Positions 52,262 through 59,792 of a stretch of 59,792 bases of DNA are shown here, one piece after another. Within the stretch, counting starts at the first letter, position 1; each line of letters opens with the position of its first letter. Under the pieces are notes generated by a model. The model saw only the letters and a program-made list of their open reading frames with translations, was not told where the DNA came from and made no database searches. Source of the stretch: an uncultured Actinomycetes bacterium (GTDB lineage: Bacteria > Actinomycetota > Acidimicrobiia > Acidimicrobiales > SZUA-35); the NCBI GenBank assembly GCA_902826025.1, contig CADEDH010000019.1, positions 1-59,792 on the forward strand, given 5' to 3'. Position numbers and translations under genes: made by a program.

Positions 52262-54250
52262 TCAGGAGTTCTCGGCGATGGTCTGCTCGAGCCACGGAGC
52301 GAAGGCCGTCGACGAGATGTTCCGCCCGGCGTTGGCCTCGTCCTGAGGGCCGGCGAACACCACCGCTATCACCTCGTCGTTGTGGAAAACGGGGCTGCCC
52401 GAGGCGCCCTGGCCGCTGGCGAAGGTGGTTATCACCACGGCGTTGGCGATGTCGCCGTCGGGCGAGCAACCGACGCCGGGGGGCGAGCCTTCGGGGATGA
52501 AGCTGGCCTGGTCGGGGTTGGAGCAGCCGGGCCAGATGGCCCAGCTGGCCGCCTCGCCCCGGGTGGCACTGACCGGAGGCAGCCGCAGCTCGCCCATGTC
52601 GTCGAGGCTGATCACGGCGAACTCGGCCGGGAAGCCGGTGTTGAACACCGGATCGCCCAGGGTGAGGGTGTTGGAATCGCCCAGCTTCACGGGGGGCAGG
52701 CCAACCGAGCCGACCGCGCCGCCCGTGGCGTCGCCCGTGATCTGAAGGACAGCGATGTCGAGGAATGGGTGGAGGGCCACCGTCTTCGCCTCGTACTCGA
52801 TCTGGGCCGGCTTGTCGACGTCTCTCGACACCGCCACCAGGAGTGTGGGGGCGAGTGCGGCCACATGTTGGTTCGTGACGATGAGCTTGTCGCTCACGAA
52901 GAACCCGGAGCCGAGGCCCTGGTCGGCCAGCAGCATCACGGTGGATTGTTTGGCCTGCGCCAACACGGCTGCTGCGTCGGTGCCGGGGGCGGCGGTGGCC
53001 ACCGGGCCGGTTCCGAACGTGTTGTCGCCAGCGGCCAACGGTTGGCCGCTGTCCCTGTTCTGCAGTGCCAGGGCCAGAGCGCCGATCGCCACTGCGGCCA
53101 GCACCCCGATGGCGATGAGCAGCGGCAGGTTGCGCTGGCGGCGCACCCGGTGCTCACCGGCGGTGATGATGCGCAGGGCAACGCCGGCGTCGTCGTCGCC
53201 CAACTGGGCCAGGAAGGCGCCGTCGGCGCGGGTGGGCCCGGTGATCCTGCGGCCGTCGACGTAGGTGCCCTTCGTCGAGGTGTCCTGGAGCCACCAGGCC
53301 CCGTCGTGGTGGGTGATCGTGAGGTGACGGCGCGACACCAGCGAGTGCCGCTCGTCGACCGTGACCAGGCAACTCGGGTCCCGGCCGACGGTGATCTCGG
53401 TGCCGGGCAGGAAGGTGAAGTCGCGGTCGTCGATCGACAGCGAGATCGTCGCCTCGCCCACCTGCGTGGTGGAGGCGAGGTGGTGTACGGAGGTGGGGGC
53501 CGGCGACCAGCCGTGGCCGTCGTCACCGCCGTCCCAGGCGGGGGTGGGGGGTGAGGCGGGGGCGCCGTTGCGCCCGAGGTCGGGCTCGTCCCAGGCGGGA
53601 GCGGCGTAGGGCCCCGGTGGTGGTGCGGCGTCGAAGGCCGAGGGTGGTGCGGGTGGTGGTGCGGCGTCGAATCCGGCGGGTGGTGCCGGTGGTGGTGCGG
53701 CGTCGAATCCGGCGGGAGGGGCCGGCGGAGGAGGTGGGGGAGCGCCGAAGCTCATCGGGGCCGGCGAGGGAGCGCCCAGCAGTGAGGGCGCCGGCATGGG
53801 ATCGGGCGCGAGGATCGGGGTCGAGCGGACGCCTCCCGCTGCCGCTGTGCCGGGAACGGCGAAGTCTTCCAAGCTCGGTGGCCGGGGCGGCACCTCCACC
53901 TCCACCAGGGGCGCCGGAGCGATCAGGGGATCGTGGATGCCCGGGGGCGGCGTGGTCTGCAGCTCGATCCGCAGCTCCACCCCTTCCACCCCTCCGAGGC
54001 GTACCGTGGTGTCGGTGCCGACCGTCCAGGTGGGGGCGAGTCGAACGCCGATCGGGTCGAACGAGCCGTGCGTCGATGAGTCGGCCGCCGTCCACGCCGT
54101 CCCGTTCCACACGAACTCGATGTGCCGTCGCGACACCGAGGGGTCGGTGAGAACCACCGCCGCGTCGGGTGACCGGCCCACCGTCACCGGTGAGTTGTCG
54201 GGGGCGAACCGGGCTTGCCCTCCCGGCCACGTGATTTCCAGGTCGTGCAT
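52262..54250 (-). CDS. membrane protein with two FHA domains and a trypsin-like serine protease domain
   Basis: 662 residues. FHA 1 (about 1-100): G25-R26 and S40-R-R-H43. A Pro/Ala linker carries three 12-residue repeats (F-D-A-A-P-P-P-A-P-P). FHA 2 (about 260-365): V-G-R-D-P then S-R-R-H. A transmembrane helix at about 375-400 (P-L-L-I-A-I-G-V-L-A-A-V) leads to an extracytoplasmic protease with H462 (T-N-Q-H-V-A), D498 (L-D-I-A-V-L) and S617 (G-A-S-G-S-P), a full triad as in HtrA/trypsin-like enzymes. It probably binds phosphothreonine inside the cell and couples this to proteolysis outside. It lies next to the active kinase on the same strand. ATG 54250 starts M-H-D-L-E-I-T-W. Confidence 0.9.
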   Translation of the reverse strand: MHDLEITWPGGQARFAPDNSPVTVGRSPDAAVVLTDPSVSRRHIEFVWNGTAWTAADSSTHGSFDPIGVRLAPTWTVGTDTTVRLGGVEGVELRIELQTTPPPGIHDPLIAPAPLVEVEVPPRPPSLEDFAVPGTAAAGGVRSTPILAPDPMPAPSLLGAPSPAPMSFGAPPPPPPAPPAGFDAAPPPAPPAGFDAAPPPAPPSAFDAAPPPGPYAAPAWDEPDLGRNGAPASPPTPAWDGGDDGHGWSPAPTSVHHLASTTQVGEATISLSIDDRDFTFLPGTEITVGRDPSCLVTVDERHSLVSRRHLTITHHDGAWWLQDTSTKGTYVDGRRITGPTRADGAFLAQLGDDDAGVALRIITAGEHRVRRQRNLPLLIAIGVLAAVAIGALALALQNRDSGQPLAAGDNTFGTGPVATAAPGTDAAAVLAQAKQSTVMLLADQGLGSGFFVSDKLIVTNQHVAALAPTLLVAVSRDVDKPAQIEYEAKTVALHPFLDIAVLQITGDATGGAVGSVGLPPVKLGDSNTLTLGDPVFNTGFPAEFAVISLDDMGELRLPPVSATRGEAASWAIWPGCSNPDQASFIPEGSPPGVGCSPDGDIANAVVITTFASGQGASGSPVFHNDEVIAVVFAGPQDEANAGRNISSTAFAPWLEQTIAENS
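53616..53723. repeat. 36-bp in-frame tandem repeat, three copies
   Basis: A 36-base unit, anchored by GGTGCGGCGTCGAA, recurs at 53622, 53658 and 53694 within the FHA-protease gene. It encodes the 12-residue F-D-A-A-P-P-P-A-P-P-A-G linker repeat. Copy number may vary between strains. Confidence 0.85.
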
Positions 54251-54408
54251 CCCTACTCCCGAACGTCGCCGCTTGCGCCCAACTGACTCAGTCGATCGAC
54301 CACGCTAGTGCGTTCGGCAGCATTGCCAAGTGCGAGCCCCGATCGCAAACCGATTGTGAGCGACCAGGCGCCGAGCCCGGGGAGTGAGAGAGCCCGGGGG
54401 AGCGACGA

Positions 54409-54585
54409 TCAGGCGGCGCTGATGCCGTGGATGTCCGATGGTGAGATCCGGACGACGTGGCGATCCACTGCGACGGAGATTCCCTTGGCCCCGACGGCCA
54501 GGATCGTTCCGTTGATCACTCCGGTGGAGGTGGTCACCTGCGAGTAGCGGCCCAACATCATCGTGGGGTCGGTCGTGCTGTGCAT
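54409..54585 (-). CDS. small hypothetical protein
   Basis: 58 residues starting M-H-S-T-T-D-P-T-M-M-L-G. The composition suggests short beta strands (T-S-T-G-V-I-N-G-T-I-L-A-V and G-I-S-V-A-V-D-R-H-V-V-R-I-S), like a small SH3-like barrel or RNA/DNA-binding fold, but no family is recognised. ATG 54585 has AGGAG 10 bases upstream. It precedes the FHA-protease gene on the same strand by 158 bp. Another in-frame start 39 bases upstream is possible. Confidence 0.6.
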   Translation of the reverse strand: MHSTTDPTMMLGRYSQVTTSTGVINGTILAVGAKGISVAVDRHVVRISPSDIHGISAA

Positions 54586-54756
54586 GTTGTCTTCACTCCT
54601 GCGCCGCGCACCATTGAGCGGCATCGTTGACAGCTTACCGTCAGGTCGACGGGGCCGAACGGCAGCGAAGCACTATCGCCCAGCTCGAAGGTCTCATCGG
54701 TCCGGATCGGCCGGGCCTTGAGCCGGTCCGGTTGCCGTGGCCCCGGGGCGGCGGGC

Positions 54757-55344
54757 TCAGGCTGCCGCCCACCACGCTTCGAGCCGCTGACGGAGCACGC
54801 CCACGTCACCGTCGTTGACCACCACGTGGTCGGCCACCGCCCGGCGTTCCTCGTCGCTGACCTGGCTGGCGATCCGGGCCCTGGCGTCGGCAGGGTCCAT
54901 GCCCCGCTGTTGCGACAGCCGGTCGAGGCGGTCCTGAAGCGGGGCCTCGATCACGAGCACCTCGGAGTACTGGCCCTTACCCAGGTCCGATTCCACCAGC
55001 ACGGCCATGTCGAGGATCACCGTGGCTTCGGGCGGGGCGGCCGCGATTCGTTCGGCGATCACGGCGTCGATGGCGGGGTGGGTGACGGCGTTGAGATCGG
55101 CCAGAGCGGCCGGATCGCTGAACACGATGGCGGCCAGTGCCGGCCGGTCTATCTCGCCGTCGGCGCCCACCACGCCCGGCCCGAACCGCTGCACCATCCC
55201 GGGATAGGCGGCCCCGTCGGATCGGGCCACGTCGCGACCTATCTGGTCGCAGTCGACGATGACGGCGCCGAGGTCGGCCAGAACGGCGGCGGCTGTCGAT
55301 TTGCCCACTCCGATACCGCCCGTGAGCCCCACGACCCGCTTCAT
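54757..55344 (-). CDS. coaE: dephospho-CoA kinase
   Basis: 195-residue enzyme for the last step of coenzyme A synthesis, ATP-dependent phosphorylation of dephospho-CoA. P-loop G-G-I-G-V-G-K-S-T at about 9-17, then V-I-V-D-C-D-Q-I-G-R-D (substrate-binding aspartates), H-P-A-I near 85, and D-E-E-R-R-A-V-A-D-H-V-V-V-N-D-G near 155-170, all CoaE hallmarks. ATG 55344 has GGAGG 7 bases upstream; a longer frame at 55371 is less likely. It diverges from the cold-shock gene across 130 bp. Confidence 0.96.
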   Translation of the reverse strand: MKRVVGLTGGIGVGKSTAAAVLADLGAVIVDCDQIGRDVARSDGAAYPGMVQRFGPGVVGADGEIDRPALAAIVFSDPAALADLNAVTHPAIDAVIAERIAAAPPEATVILDMAVLVESDLGKGQYSEVLVIEAPLQDRLDRLSQQRGMDPADARARIASQVSDEERRAVADHVVVNDGDVGVLRQRLEAWWAAA

Positions 55345-55415
55345 CGCCAACCTCCGGGACTTTTCCCCCACATAGCCTCTCCTGATCTCGTGCGGAGTCT
55401 TCTCGCTCGCGTCCT

Positions 55416-55421
55416 ACACTC
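55416..55421 (+). promoter_or_regulatory. -10 candidate TACACT for the cold-shock gene
   Basis: TACACT at 55416-55421 gives a leader of about 45 bases before the cold-shock ATG. The same hexamer in the context CTACACT precedes the DEAD-box helicase gene at 27193. The -35 region is GC-rich and not recognisable. Confidence 0.4.
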
Positions 55422-55474
55422 GGCCTCGTGGACCGGTCACAAGGGCAGGTCCATACCGAGACGAAAGTAGTTCC

Positions 55475-55675
55475 ATGCCTACAGGTACCGTGAAGTTCTT
55501 CAACGCCGAGAAGGGCTTCGGCTTCATTTCCCGCGATGGGGAGAACGACATCTTCGTGCACTTCTCGAACATCGTTGGTGACGGTTACAAGACCTTGGAC
55601 GAAGGGCAGACTGTCGAGTTCGACATCGCCCCGGGTCGTAAGGGGGATGAGGCGAAGAACGTCCGCGCTATCTGA
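55475..55675 (+). CDS. cspA: cold-shock protein (CSD)
   Basis: 66-residue single cold-shock domain: [18 protein letters not shown] with RNP1 K-G-F-G-F-I and RNP2 D-I-F-V-H-F-S, then the usual beta strands. It binds single-stranded RNA/DNA as a chaperone. ATG 55475 has a weak GAAAG upstream. A hairpin after the stop probably ends the transcript. Codon choice is less GC-biased than its neighbours (GTT, AAG, GAC), as often in highly expressed genes. Confidence 0.96.
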   Translation: MPTGTVKFFNAEKGFGFISRDGENDIFVHFSNIVGDGYKTLDEGQTVEFDIAPGRKGDEAKNVRAI

Positions 55676-55698
55676 GAATCGAAACTGAATCCGAGGTC

Positions 55699-55728
55699 GG
55701 GAGCCGCCGGGCAACAACGGCGGCTCCC
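55699..55728. terminator. hairpin terminator between cold-shock and malonyl-CoA decarboxylase genes
   Basis: Perfect 11-bp stem GGGAGCCGCCG (55699-55709) with CGGCGGCTCCC (55718-55728), 8-base loop. It has no U tract. It lies 24 bp after the cold-shock stop and 46 bp past the end of the converging gene, so it may serve both. Confidence 0.6.
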
Positions 55729-55774
55729 GCCGCGTCCGGGCCCGGGTCGGGCCCAGCCGGCAAGGCGGTCGGCC

Positions 55775-57172
55775 TCAGCTCTGGTCGCTCGCCACGAGGC
55801 GCCGCACGTTGTCGCTGGCGGTGATCTCGCCCTCGTCGAGGTAGCGGTCGTGGTTCCGCTCGATCTGGCGCAGCCGGTAGCGGTAGTTGACCATCATGCC
55901 CAGGCCCCGCTCCCAGCCGGCGGCACTCGGGTTGGCCTGCCAGTTGAGGGCGTCGACCACGGCCCCGTTGGCCAGGTGGAAGTGGGCCACCGGATCCAGC
56001 GCCCGGGTGTCGGACCTCTGGTGCAGCAGATACTCGGCGCCCAAGCGGAGGAGAACGGGCCGGGCCGCTTCCAGCGCCGGATCGCCGGGTGCGGGGGCCG
56101 GACCCCGCACCAGCGCGGCCAGGGCGCCGAGAGCGGCCTCGGGGTCGCCGGGGGACAGTGCATCGACCTCGGACGGGGTCAACGTGATCCGGCCGCCGTC
56201 GAGGGCGTGCTCCAGCCACCGCCGCAGCCCGGGGAGGGGCGAAAGGGTGGCGAAGGTGTTGATGTTGGGCAGCTCCCGCGACAGTTGCTCGGCCACCGAC
56301 TTGATCAGCAGGTCGCCCAGGCTCACCCCGGCCAGGCCCTGGTGGCAGTTGGAGATCGAGTAGAAGACGGCCGTGTCGGCTTCGGGGTTCTCCACCCTCT
56401 GCTCGGTGTGATCCAACAGCACCGGCAGGAAGGTGGCGATCCCCTCGGTCAGGGCCACCTCCACGAAGATGAGCGGGTCGTCGGGCATGGCCGGGTGGAG
56501 GAAGGCGTAACAGCGACGACCCGGCCCCAGGCGGCCCTTGAGGTCGTCCCACGACTCGATGGCGTGAACCGCCTCATACTCGATCAGGCGCTCCAGCAGG
56601 GCGGCCGAGGTGTTCCAGGTGAGCCGCTCCAGGCGAAGGAGGGCCACGTCGAACCAGTGCTCGAGGATCCGCTTGAGATCCCGGTCCACCGGGGCCAGTG
56701 CCGGGTCGGTGGCGATGTGGCCGAGGAGATCCTCCCGGAGCCCGATGAGGAACGGGAGGCCGCCGTCGAGGCCGGCGAAACGCCGCAGGAGGCGCTCCCG
56801 ACGGGGCTCCAGCGCCCTGCGGAGTTCGTCGATGGCCTGGCGGCGATCTTCGGGGTTGTGGGCCCGGTAGACCGTCTCCATGGCCTCGTCGATGGCTTCG
56901 GTGTCGTCGTCGTAGCTGGCGGCCAGCAGCTCGAAGAAGCGCCGACGTCCGGCGGCGTTGAGAGTGGAGAAGGCGGTGCCGATCGTGCGGGCCTTGCGCC
57001 GGGCCGCCGCCTCGCCGCCCCGGCCGTCGATGCAGTCCTCGATGAGGCGGCGCAGGCGCCGTATGTCGGGTTCGCTCAGTTCCGGGGTGACGGCCAGGGG
57101 GTCGTTGCCGTCGCCGGGAAGGCGCCAGCGGCGGACGTAACGGACCATCCGTTCCAGTCGGGTGGAAACCAC
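55775..57172 (-). CDS. malonyl-CoA decarboxylase
   Basis: 465 residues, the family's usual size. It decarboxylates malonyl-CoA to acetyl-CoA, setting the malonyl-CoA level or allowing malonate use. An N-terminal helical oligomerisation region (about 20-180) is followed by the catalytic GNAT-like domain with F-L-H-P-A-M-P-D-D-P-L, S-I-S-N-C-H-Q-G-L, F-A-T-L-S-P-L-P-G and D-P-V-A-H-F-H-L-A-N-G-A, the family's conserved blocks, including the catalytic Ser and His. GTG 57172 begins the frame, with ATG 57148 as alternative. No malonyl-CoA synthetase is adjacent. Confidence 0.93.
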   Translation of the reverse strand: MVSTRLERMVRYVRRWRLPGDGNDPLAVTPELSEPDIRRLRRLIEDCIDGRGGEAAARRKARTIGTAFSTLNAAGRRRFFELLAASYDDDTEAIDEAMETVYRAHNPEDRRQAIDELRRALEPRRERLLRRFAGLDGGLPFLIGLREDLLGHIATDPALAPVDRDLKRILEHWFDVALLRLERLTWNTSAALLERLIEYEAVHAIESWDDLKGRLGPGRRCYAFLHPAMPDDPLIFVEVALTEGIATFLPVLLDHTEQRVENPEADTAVFYSISNCHQGLAGVSLGDLLIKSVAEQLSRELPNINTFATLSPLPGLRRWLEHALDGGRITLTPSEVDALSPGDPEAALGALAALVRGPAPAPGDPALEAARPVLLRLGAEYLLHQRSDTRALDPVAHFHLANGAVVDALNWQANPSAAGWERGLGMMVNYRYRLRQIERNHDRYLDEGEITASDNVRRLVASDQS

Positions 57173-57235
57173 GGCTCCGTTTCTACCAGATGCCGGTCAA
57201 CCGGCCCTGGTTCTGGCCGGCCGGATGGTGTGGCC

Positions 57236-57751
57236 TCAGACGCCCTTGACCGGCGTGCCGGTGTAGGCGGTGGGGTCTCCGGGGCGGGGGATGATCGGTC
57301 GGCTCCAGCTCAGGATGCGGGTCAGCATCTCGGCTACCCGCCGCCAGCCGTCGGGGTCCCACCCGTTTACGACCTCGGTGTACCGGTCCGACCGGACGAA
57401 GGCGAGGCCGGGGAGCCGCTCGAAACCGAGGGCCTCCACCGCTTCCCGCTCGGGGTCGGCGAAGGTGAGCACCCGCTCGGCCCAGGGCCCGAGGAACTGG
57501 CGGCAGCCGTCGTCGTCCGCCGTCACCAGCCAGCCCACCCGGATATCGGAGGGGGCGTAGTGCTCGAGGAACCGGCCGGCCGTCTCGATGATCCAGGCGC
57601 TCTCGTGGGTGTAGGGATCGAGCGCCACCAGCAGGAGCGGGTAGGACGTCAACCAGTCCCGGAGGGGGTATCCATCACCCCGGATGGAGTCGAGCACGAG
57701 ATCTGGCGGAGCTTCGGCCACGGCCGGCGAGACTAGCGCACCGTTGACCAT
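57236..57751 (-). CDS. thioredoxin-like (redoxin-fold) protein without active-site cysteines
   Basis: 171 residues. The order of elements looks like a redoxin: P-L-R-D-W-L then P-L-L-L-V-A-L-D-P-Y-T-H-E-S where a peroxiredoxin would have its Cys, a central strand I-R-V-G-W-L-V-T-A, and a cis-Pro-like L-P-G-L-A-F-V near residue 118. The only cysteine is in D-D-G-C-R. The assignment is tentative. ATG 57751 has GGAGG 8 bases upstream and is preferred over the very long upstream frame, which is antisense to the next gene. Unknown function. Confidence 0.6.
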   Translation of the reverse strand: MVNGALVSPAVAEAPPDLVLDSIRGDGYPLRDWLTSYPLLLVALDPYTHESAWIIETAGRFLEHYAPSDIRVGWLVTADDDGCRQFLGPWAERVLTFADPEREAVEALGFERLPGLAFVRSDRYTEVVNGWDPDGWRRVAEMLTRILSWSRPIIPRPGDPTAYTGTPVKGV

Positions 57752-57903
57752 TCTCCGAACCTCCAGCAGGCAACGAGACAACTTTGTCACCATCGGCGGG
57801 CCCACCCCGCTGATCGCCGCTAACCATACCCCCAGGCCAGGGCCCAGTAGGGAATTGCCCGCGGGTCGGCCAGGGCCGTGATCCCGCGCCCGGGCCCAAC
57901 CGT

Positions 57904-57909
57904 GGATAA
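57904..57909 (+). promoter_or_regulatory. -10 candidate GATAAT, probably leaderless transcript
   Basis: GATAAT at 57904-57909 lies 10 bases before GTG 57920, so a transcript would start at or just before the start codon. Leaderless mRNAs are common in actinobacteria. There is no ribosome site, which agrees, but no -35 is recognisable. Confidence 0.35.
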
Positions 57910-57919
57910 TGTCGGCACC

Positions 57920-58720
57920 GTGCACCCGATCGAGCAGCTCCGTTACGTCGCCCGAGCCAGCGGCGCCGACGCCGGGCTGCTGGTTCAGGAGGCTGCGTCC
58001 GCCCTGGGCGTGTTCCGCAACGACCGGCCGGGCCTGGTGACCGCTGCCCGCCGGCTCCTCACCCGCCAGCCCACGGTGGGGCCGCTGTGGTGGATGTGCA
58101 GCCGCCTCACGATGGCGGCCGACCCGTGGGCCGAGGCCCGAGCCGTGATCGAGGAGCTCCGGGCCGATCGGACCGACCGGGAGCTGGCCCACCGTCTGCC
58201 CGACGGCGCGGTGGTGGTCTTCGCCGGCTGGCCCGACACGATCGTGGCCGCCCTGCCCCGGCGGGGAGACGTGACGGCTCTGGTGGTGGACGTGGAGGGC
58301 CAGGGATCGGCCGTCGTCCGCCGGCTCGACCGGGCCGACGTGCAGGCCGAGGAGATAGATCCGGCCCACATCGCCGGGGCGGTGGAGGCGGCCGACGTGG
58401 TGCTGATCGAGGCAGCGGTGGCGGGGCCGGCAGCCGCCCTGACCGACGTGGGCGGCCTGCCCCTGGCCGCCACCGCCCGGGCGCTGGCCACACCGGTCTG
58501 GCTGGTGGCGGCGGCCGGGAGGCGGCTGCCCGAGCCCTACTGGCAGGCCATCGTGGAGCGCGCTGTGCTGGGCCAGGAGACGCCCTGGCTGTCGCCCTAC
58601 GACGTGGTGGCGATGGGTCTGGTCGACCAGCTCGTCACGGCGGCGGGGGTGGCTCCCCCGGCCGAGGCCGAGCCGGTCGATCCCGGCTTCGCAAGCGAGT
58701 TGCTCAAAGCGCTCAACTAG
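57920..58720 (+). CDS. eIF-2B alpha/beta/delta-like protein (tentative)
   Basis: 266 residues from GTG 57920 (V-H-P-I-E-Q-L-R-Y). A helical N-terminal part contains G-L-V-T-A-A-R-R-L-L-T-R-Q-P and G-P-L-W-W-M-C-S-R-L. The C-terminal Rossmann-like part has D-V-V-L-I-E-A-A-V-A-G-P near 157-168 and A-L-A-T-P-V-W-L-V-A-A, like the ribose-1,5-bisphosphate isomerase/eIF-2B fold seen in a group of actinobacterial proteins. The identification is moderate. An ATG-led longer frame at 57878 exists. It converges with the luciferase-like gene, 12 bp apart. Function unknown. Confidence 0.6.
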   Translation: MHPIEQLRYVARASGADAGLLVQEAASALGVFRNDRPGLVTAARRLLTRQPTVGPLWWMCSRLTMAADPWAEARAVIEELRADRTDRELAHRLPDGAVVVFAGWPDTIVAALPRRGDVTALVVDVEGQGSAVVRRLDRADVQAEEIDPAHIAGAVEAADVVLIEAAVAGPAAALTDVGGLPLAATARALATPVWLVAAAGRRLPEPYWQAIVERAVLGQETPWLSPYDVVAMGLVDQLVTAAGVAPPAEAEPVDPGFASELLKALN

Positions 58721-58732
58721 GCGCTCGGCGGC

Positions 58733-59659
58733 TCAGTTCTTGAAGGCGGCGAAGACCTCCTCGAAGGCCTTCATCTGGCCCCCGCTGGCCGACGCCGGTA
58801 CCAGGATGGGGTAGGTGACGCCAGCGTCGAGCCAGGCCTCCACCCCGTCCCGCACTTCGGCCGCCGAGCCGTAGAGCGTGCAGTCCGACAGCCACTTGTC
58901 GCTCATGGCGGCCACGATCCCGTCGGCGTCCTTGGCCTCCATGGCCCGCTCCACGGCCGTCATCTCCTCTTCGTAGCCGGCTTCCTTCCAGTAGTTGCGG
59001 TAGTTGGGAAGGGTGACGTAGCCCTTCAGCGTGGCCCGGTTGCGGGCAGCGCCGGCTTCCTTGTCGTCGTCGATGACGGTGGGGATCATGTTGCCAACGA
59101 AGAAGCCGGCGTCCTTCTTGGCCTGGGGGATCAGGGACAGGGAGTGGCCCATGCGGGACCGGGAGGCGTTGGCCCACACCGCGCCGTCGGAGATCTCGGC
59201 CGACAGCTCCACCATCTTGTCCCTCAGCGTGGCCAACGTGATGGGAGGCAGGCCGCCGAGGTTCTCGGCCGCCTTCTGCATGTCGGCCACGTAGGCCCTG
59301 GTGTCGGCGAGGGGGCGGCCCGGGTCCACACCCAGACGGTTGTGGACCGGCCCGTGGGTGACGCCGATGCCGAGGCGGAACCGGCCCTCGCTGATTTCGT
59401 GGAGGTAGGCGGCAGAGCCGGCCAGAGCGGCCGGATGCTGGAGGTAGATGGGCTGGACGCTGGTGCCGATCGGGATCGACTTCGTGGCGTGGGCCACCGA
59501 CAGGCACAGGCCCATGACGTCGCCCATGCTGGGCCCGAAGATCCCGGTGAAGCCCCTCTGTTCGATTTCGGCGGCCAGCTCCACGGTCTGGCGGCGGCGC
59601 CCGGCCACGGCGGCGAGCGACAGGGCGGGCATCTTGTTGGGGTTCGAGGTGTCGGTCAT
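58733..59659 (-). CDS. LLM class F420/flavin-dependent oxidoreductase
   Basis: 308-residue luciferase-like oxidoreductase with G-F-T-G-I-F-G-P-S-M near 32, I-P-I-G-T-S-V-Q-P-I near 60, A-Y-L-H-E-I-S-E-G-R-F-R-L-G-I-G near 85-100, and G-G-L-P-P-I-T-L-A near 140. It differs clearly from the luciferase-like gene at 2.4 kb. ATG 59659 starts M-T-D-T-S-N-P-N; the frame runs further upstream into repeats and is not used. Substrate unknown; the cofactor is probably F420 by lineage. Confidence 0.88.
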   Translation of the reverse strand: MTDTSNPNKMPALSLAAVAGRRRQTVELAAEIEQRGFTGIFGPSMGDVMGLCLSVAHATKSIPIGTSVQPIYLQHPAALAGSAAYLHEISEGRFRLGIGVTHGPVHNRLGVDPGRPLADTRAYVADMQKAAENLGGLPPITLATLRDKMVELSAEISDGAVWANASRSRMGHSLSLIPQAKKDAGFFVGNMIPTVIDDDKEAGAARNRATLKGYVTLPNYRNYWKEAGYEEEMTAVERAMEAKDADGIVAAMSDKWLSDCTLYGSAAEVRDGVEAWLDAGVTYPILVPASASGGQMKAFEEVFAAFKN

Positions 59660-59709
59660 GGCGACAAGGCTGCCCGCTCGCCGGCCGCCAGGCAATACAG
59701 GGTTCTCTC

Positions 59710-59792
59710 GGGGGCTGGCGCCCCCGGCGGCCCTGCGGGCCTCCCCCATCTCTCGGTGGGGCCCCACCCACCGTGACCCGGCTGCGCCGGGT
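59710..59792. repeat. array of short-loop GC palindromes at the window end
   Basis: Four hairpins follow one another: GGGGGC-TGGC-GCCCCC (59710-59725); GGCCC-TGC-GGGCC (59729-59741); the perfect palindrome GGTGGGGCCCCACC (59755-59768); and ACCCGGC-TGC-GCCGGGT (59776-59792). It lies upstream of the luciferase-like gene and may continue beyond the window. Confidence 0.8.

Overview
The window is a strongly GC-rich chromosomal segment (most third codon positions G or C), densely packed on both strands, with no rRNA, tRNA, phage, transposase or CRISPR array. I infer an actinobacterium, probably an Acidimicrobiia-type lineage. The grounds are two F420-type luciferase-like oxidoreductases, a mycothiol-linked DsbA-like protein, PknB-type kinases with FHA partners, a LAXTG-type surface protein, TetR repressors, and many GTG starts and 4-base ATGA/GTGA gene overlaps.

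Layout. 0-3.3 kb: a xanthine dehydrogenase-family molybdenum subunit and a luciferase-like oxidoreductase. 3.3-12.6 kb: a nitrogen-scavenging locus. A TetR gene precedes an ABC importer (binding protein, permease, ATPase) on the minus strand. Divergent from it run UAAP1, UAAP2 and a biotin-dependent urea/guanidine carboxylase, followed by a second TetR gene. By analogy with known guanidine-assimilation operons this is probably guanidine uptake and carboxylation, under a repressor rather than a riboswitch. 12.6-19.4 kb: a DCC-family redox protein with a membrane partner, a thioredoxin/NHL protein, an acyl-CoA synthetase, a lipoprotein, an M20 peptidase and a CAP-domain protein. 19.5-27.1 kb: an amidase with a GatC-like small partner, an MFS exporter, class I fumarase and a UvrD-type helicase. 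27.2-41.6 kb: a DEAD-box helicase, a sortase-type surface protein, a methyltransferase, a fused indolepyruvate:ferredoxin oxidoreductase, a 350-bp gene-free stretch that looks like a structured RNA with a terminator, a metallo-beta-lactamase protein, and glcDEF.

41.6-54.6 kb holds a phospho-signalling set: a membrane pseudokinase, an active membrane Ser/Thr kinase with the same catalytic-site numbering, a membrane protein with two FHA domains and a trypsin-like protease domain, and an FHA-HTH regulator. Between them lie a second amidase, a class III CoA-transferase, a VOC protein and the most interesting gene of the window. This is an Rv2466c-like DsbA-family oxidoreductase (48824-49438) whose first active-site cysteine codon is an in-frame UGA. 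It reads U-P-W-C and is followed at the right distance by a bacterial SECIS-like hairpin, so I call it a selenoprotein.

54.7-59.8 kb: coaE, a cold-shock protein, malonyl-CoA decarboxylase, a redoxin-like protein without cysteines at the expected site, an eIF-2B-like protein and a second luciferase-like oxidoreductase. Short GC-rich palindromes with three- or four-base loops recur at gene ends (44.6, 49.4 and 59.7 kb) and look like a dispersed repeat family. The glycolate oxidase, CoA-activating, CoA-transferring, malonyl-CoA and fumarase genes suggest a heterotroph using organic acids and amino-acid derivatives. The guanidine/urea and amidase genes suggest scavenging of organic nitrogen.
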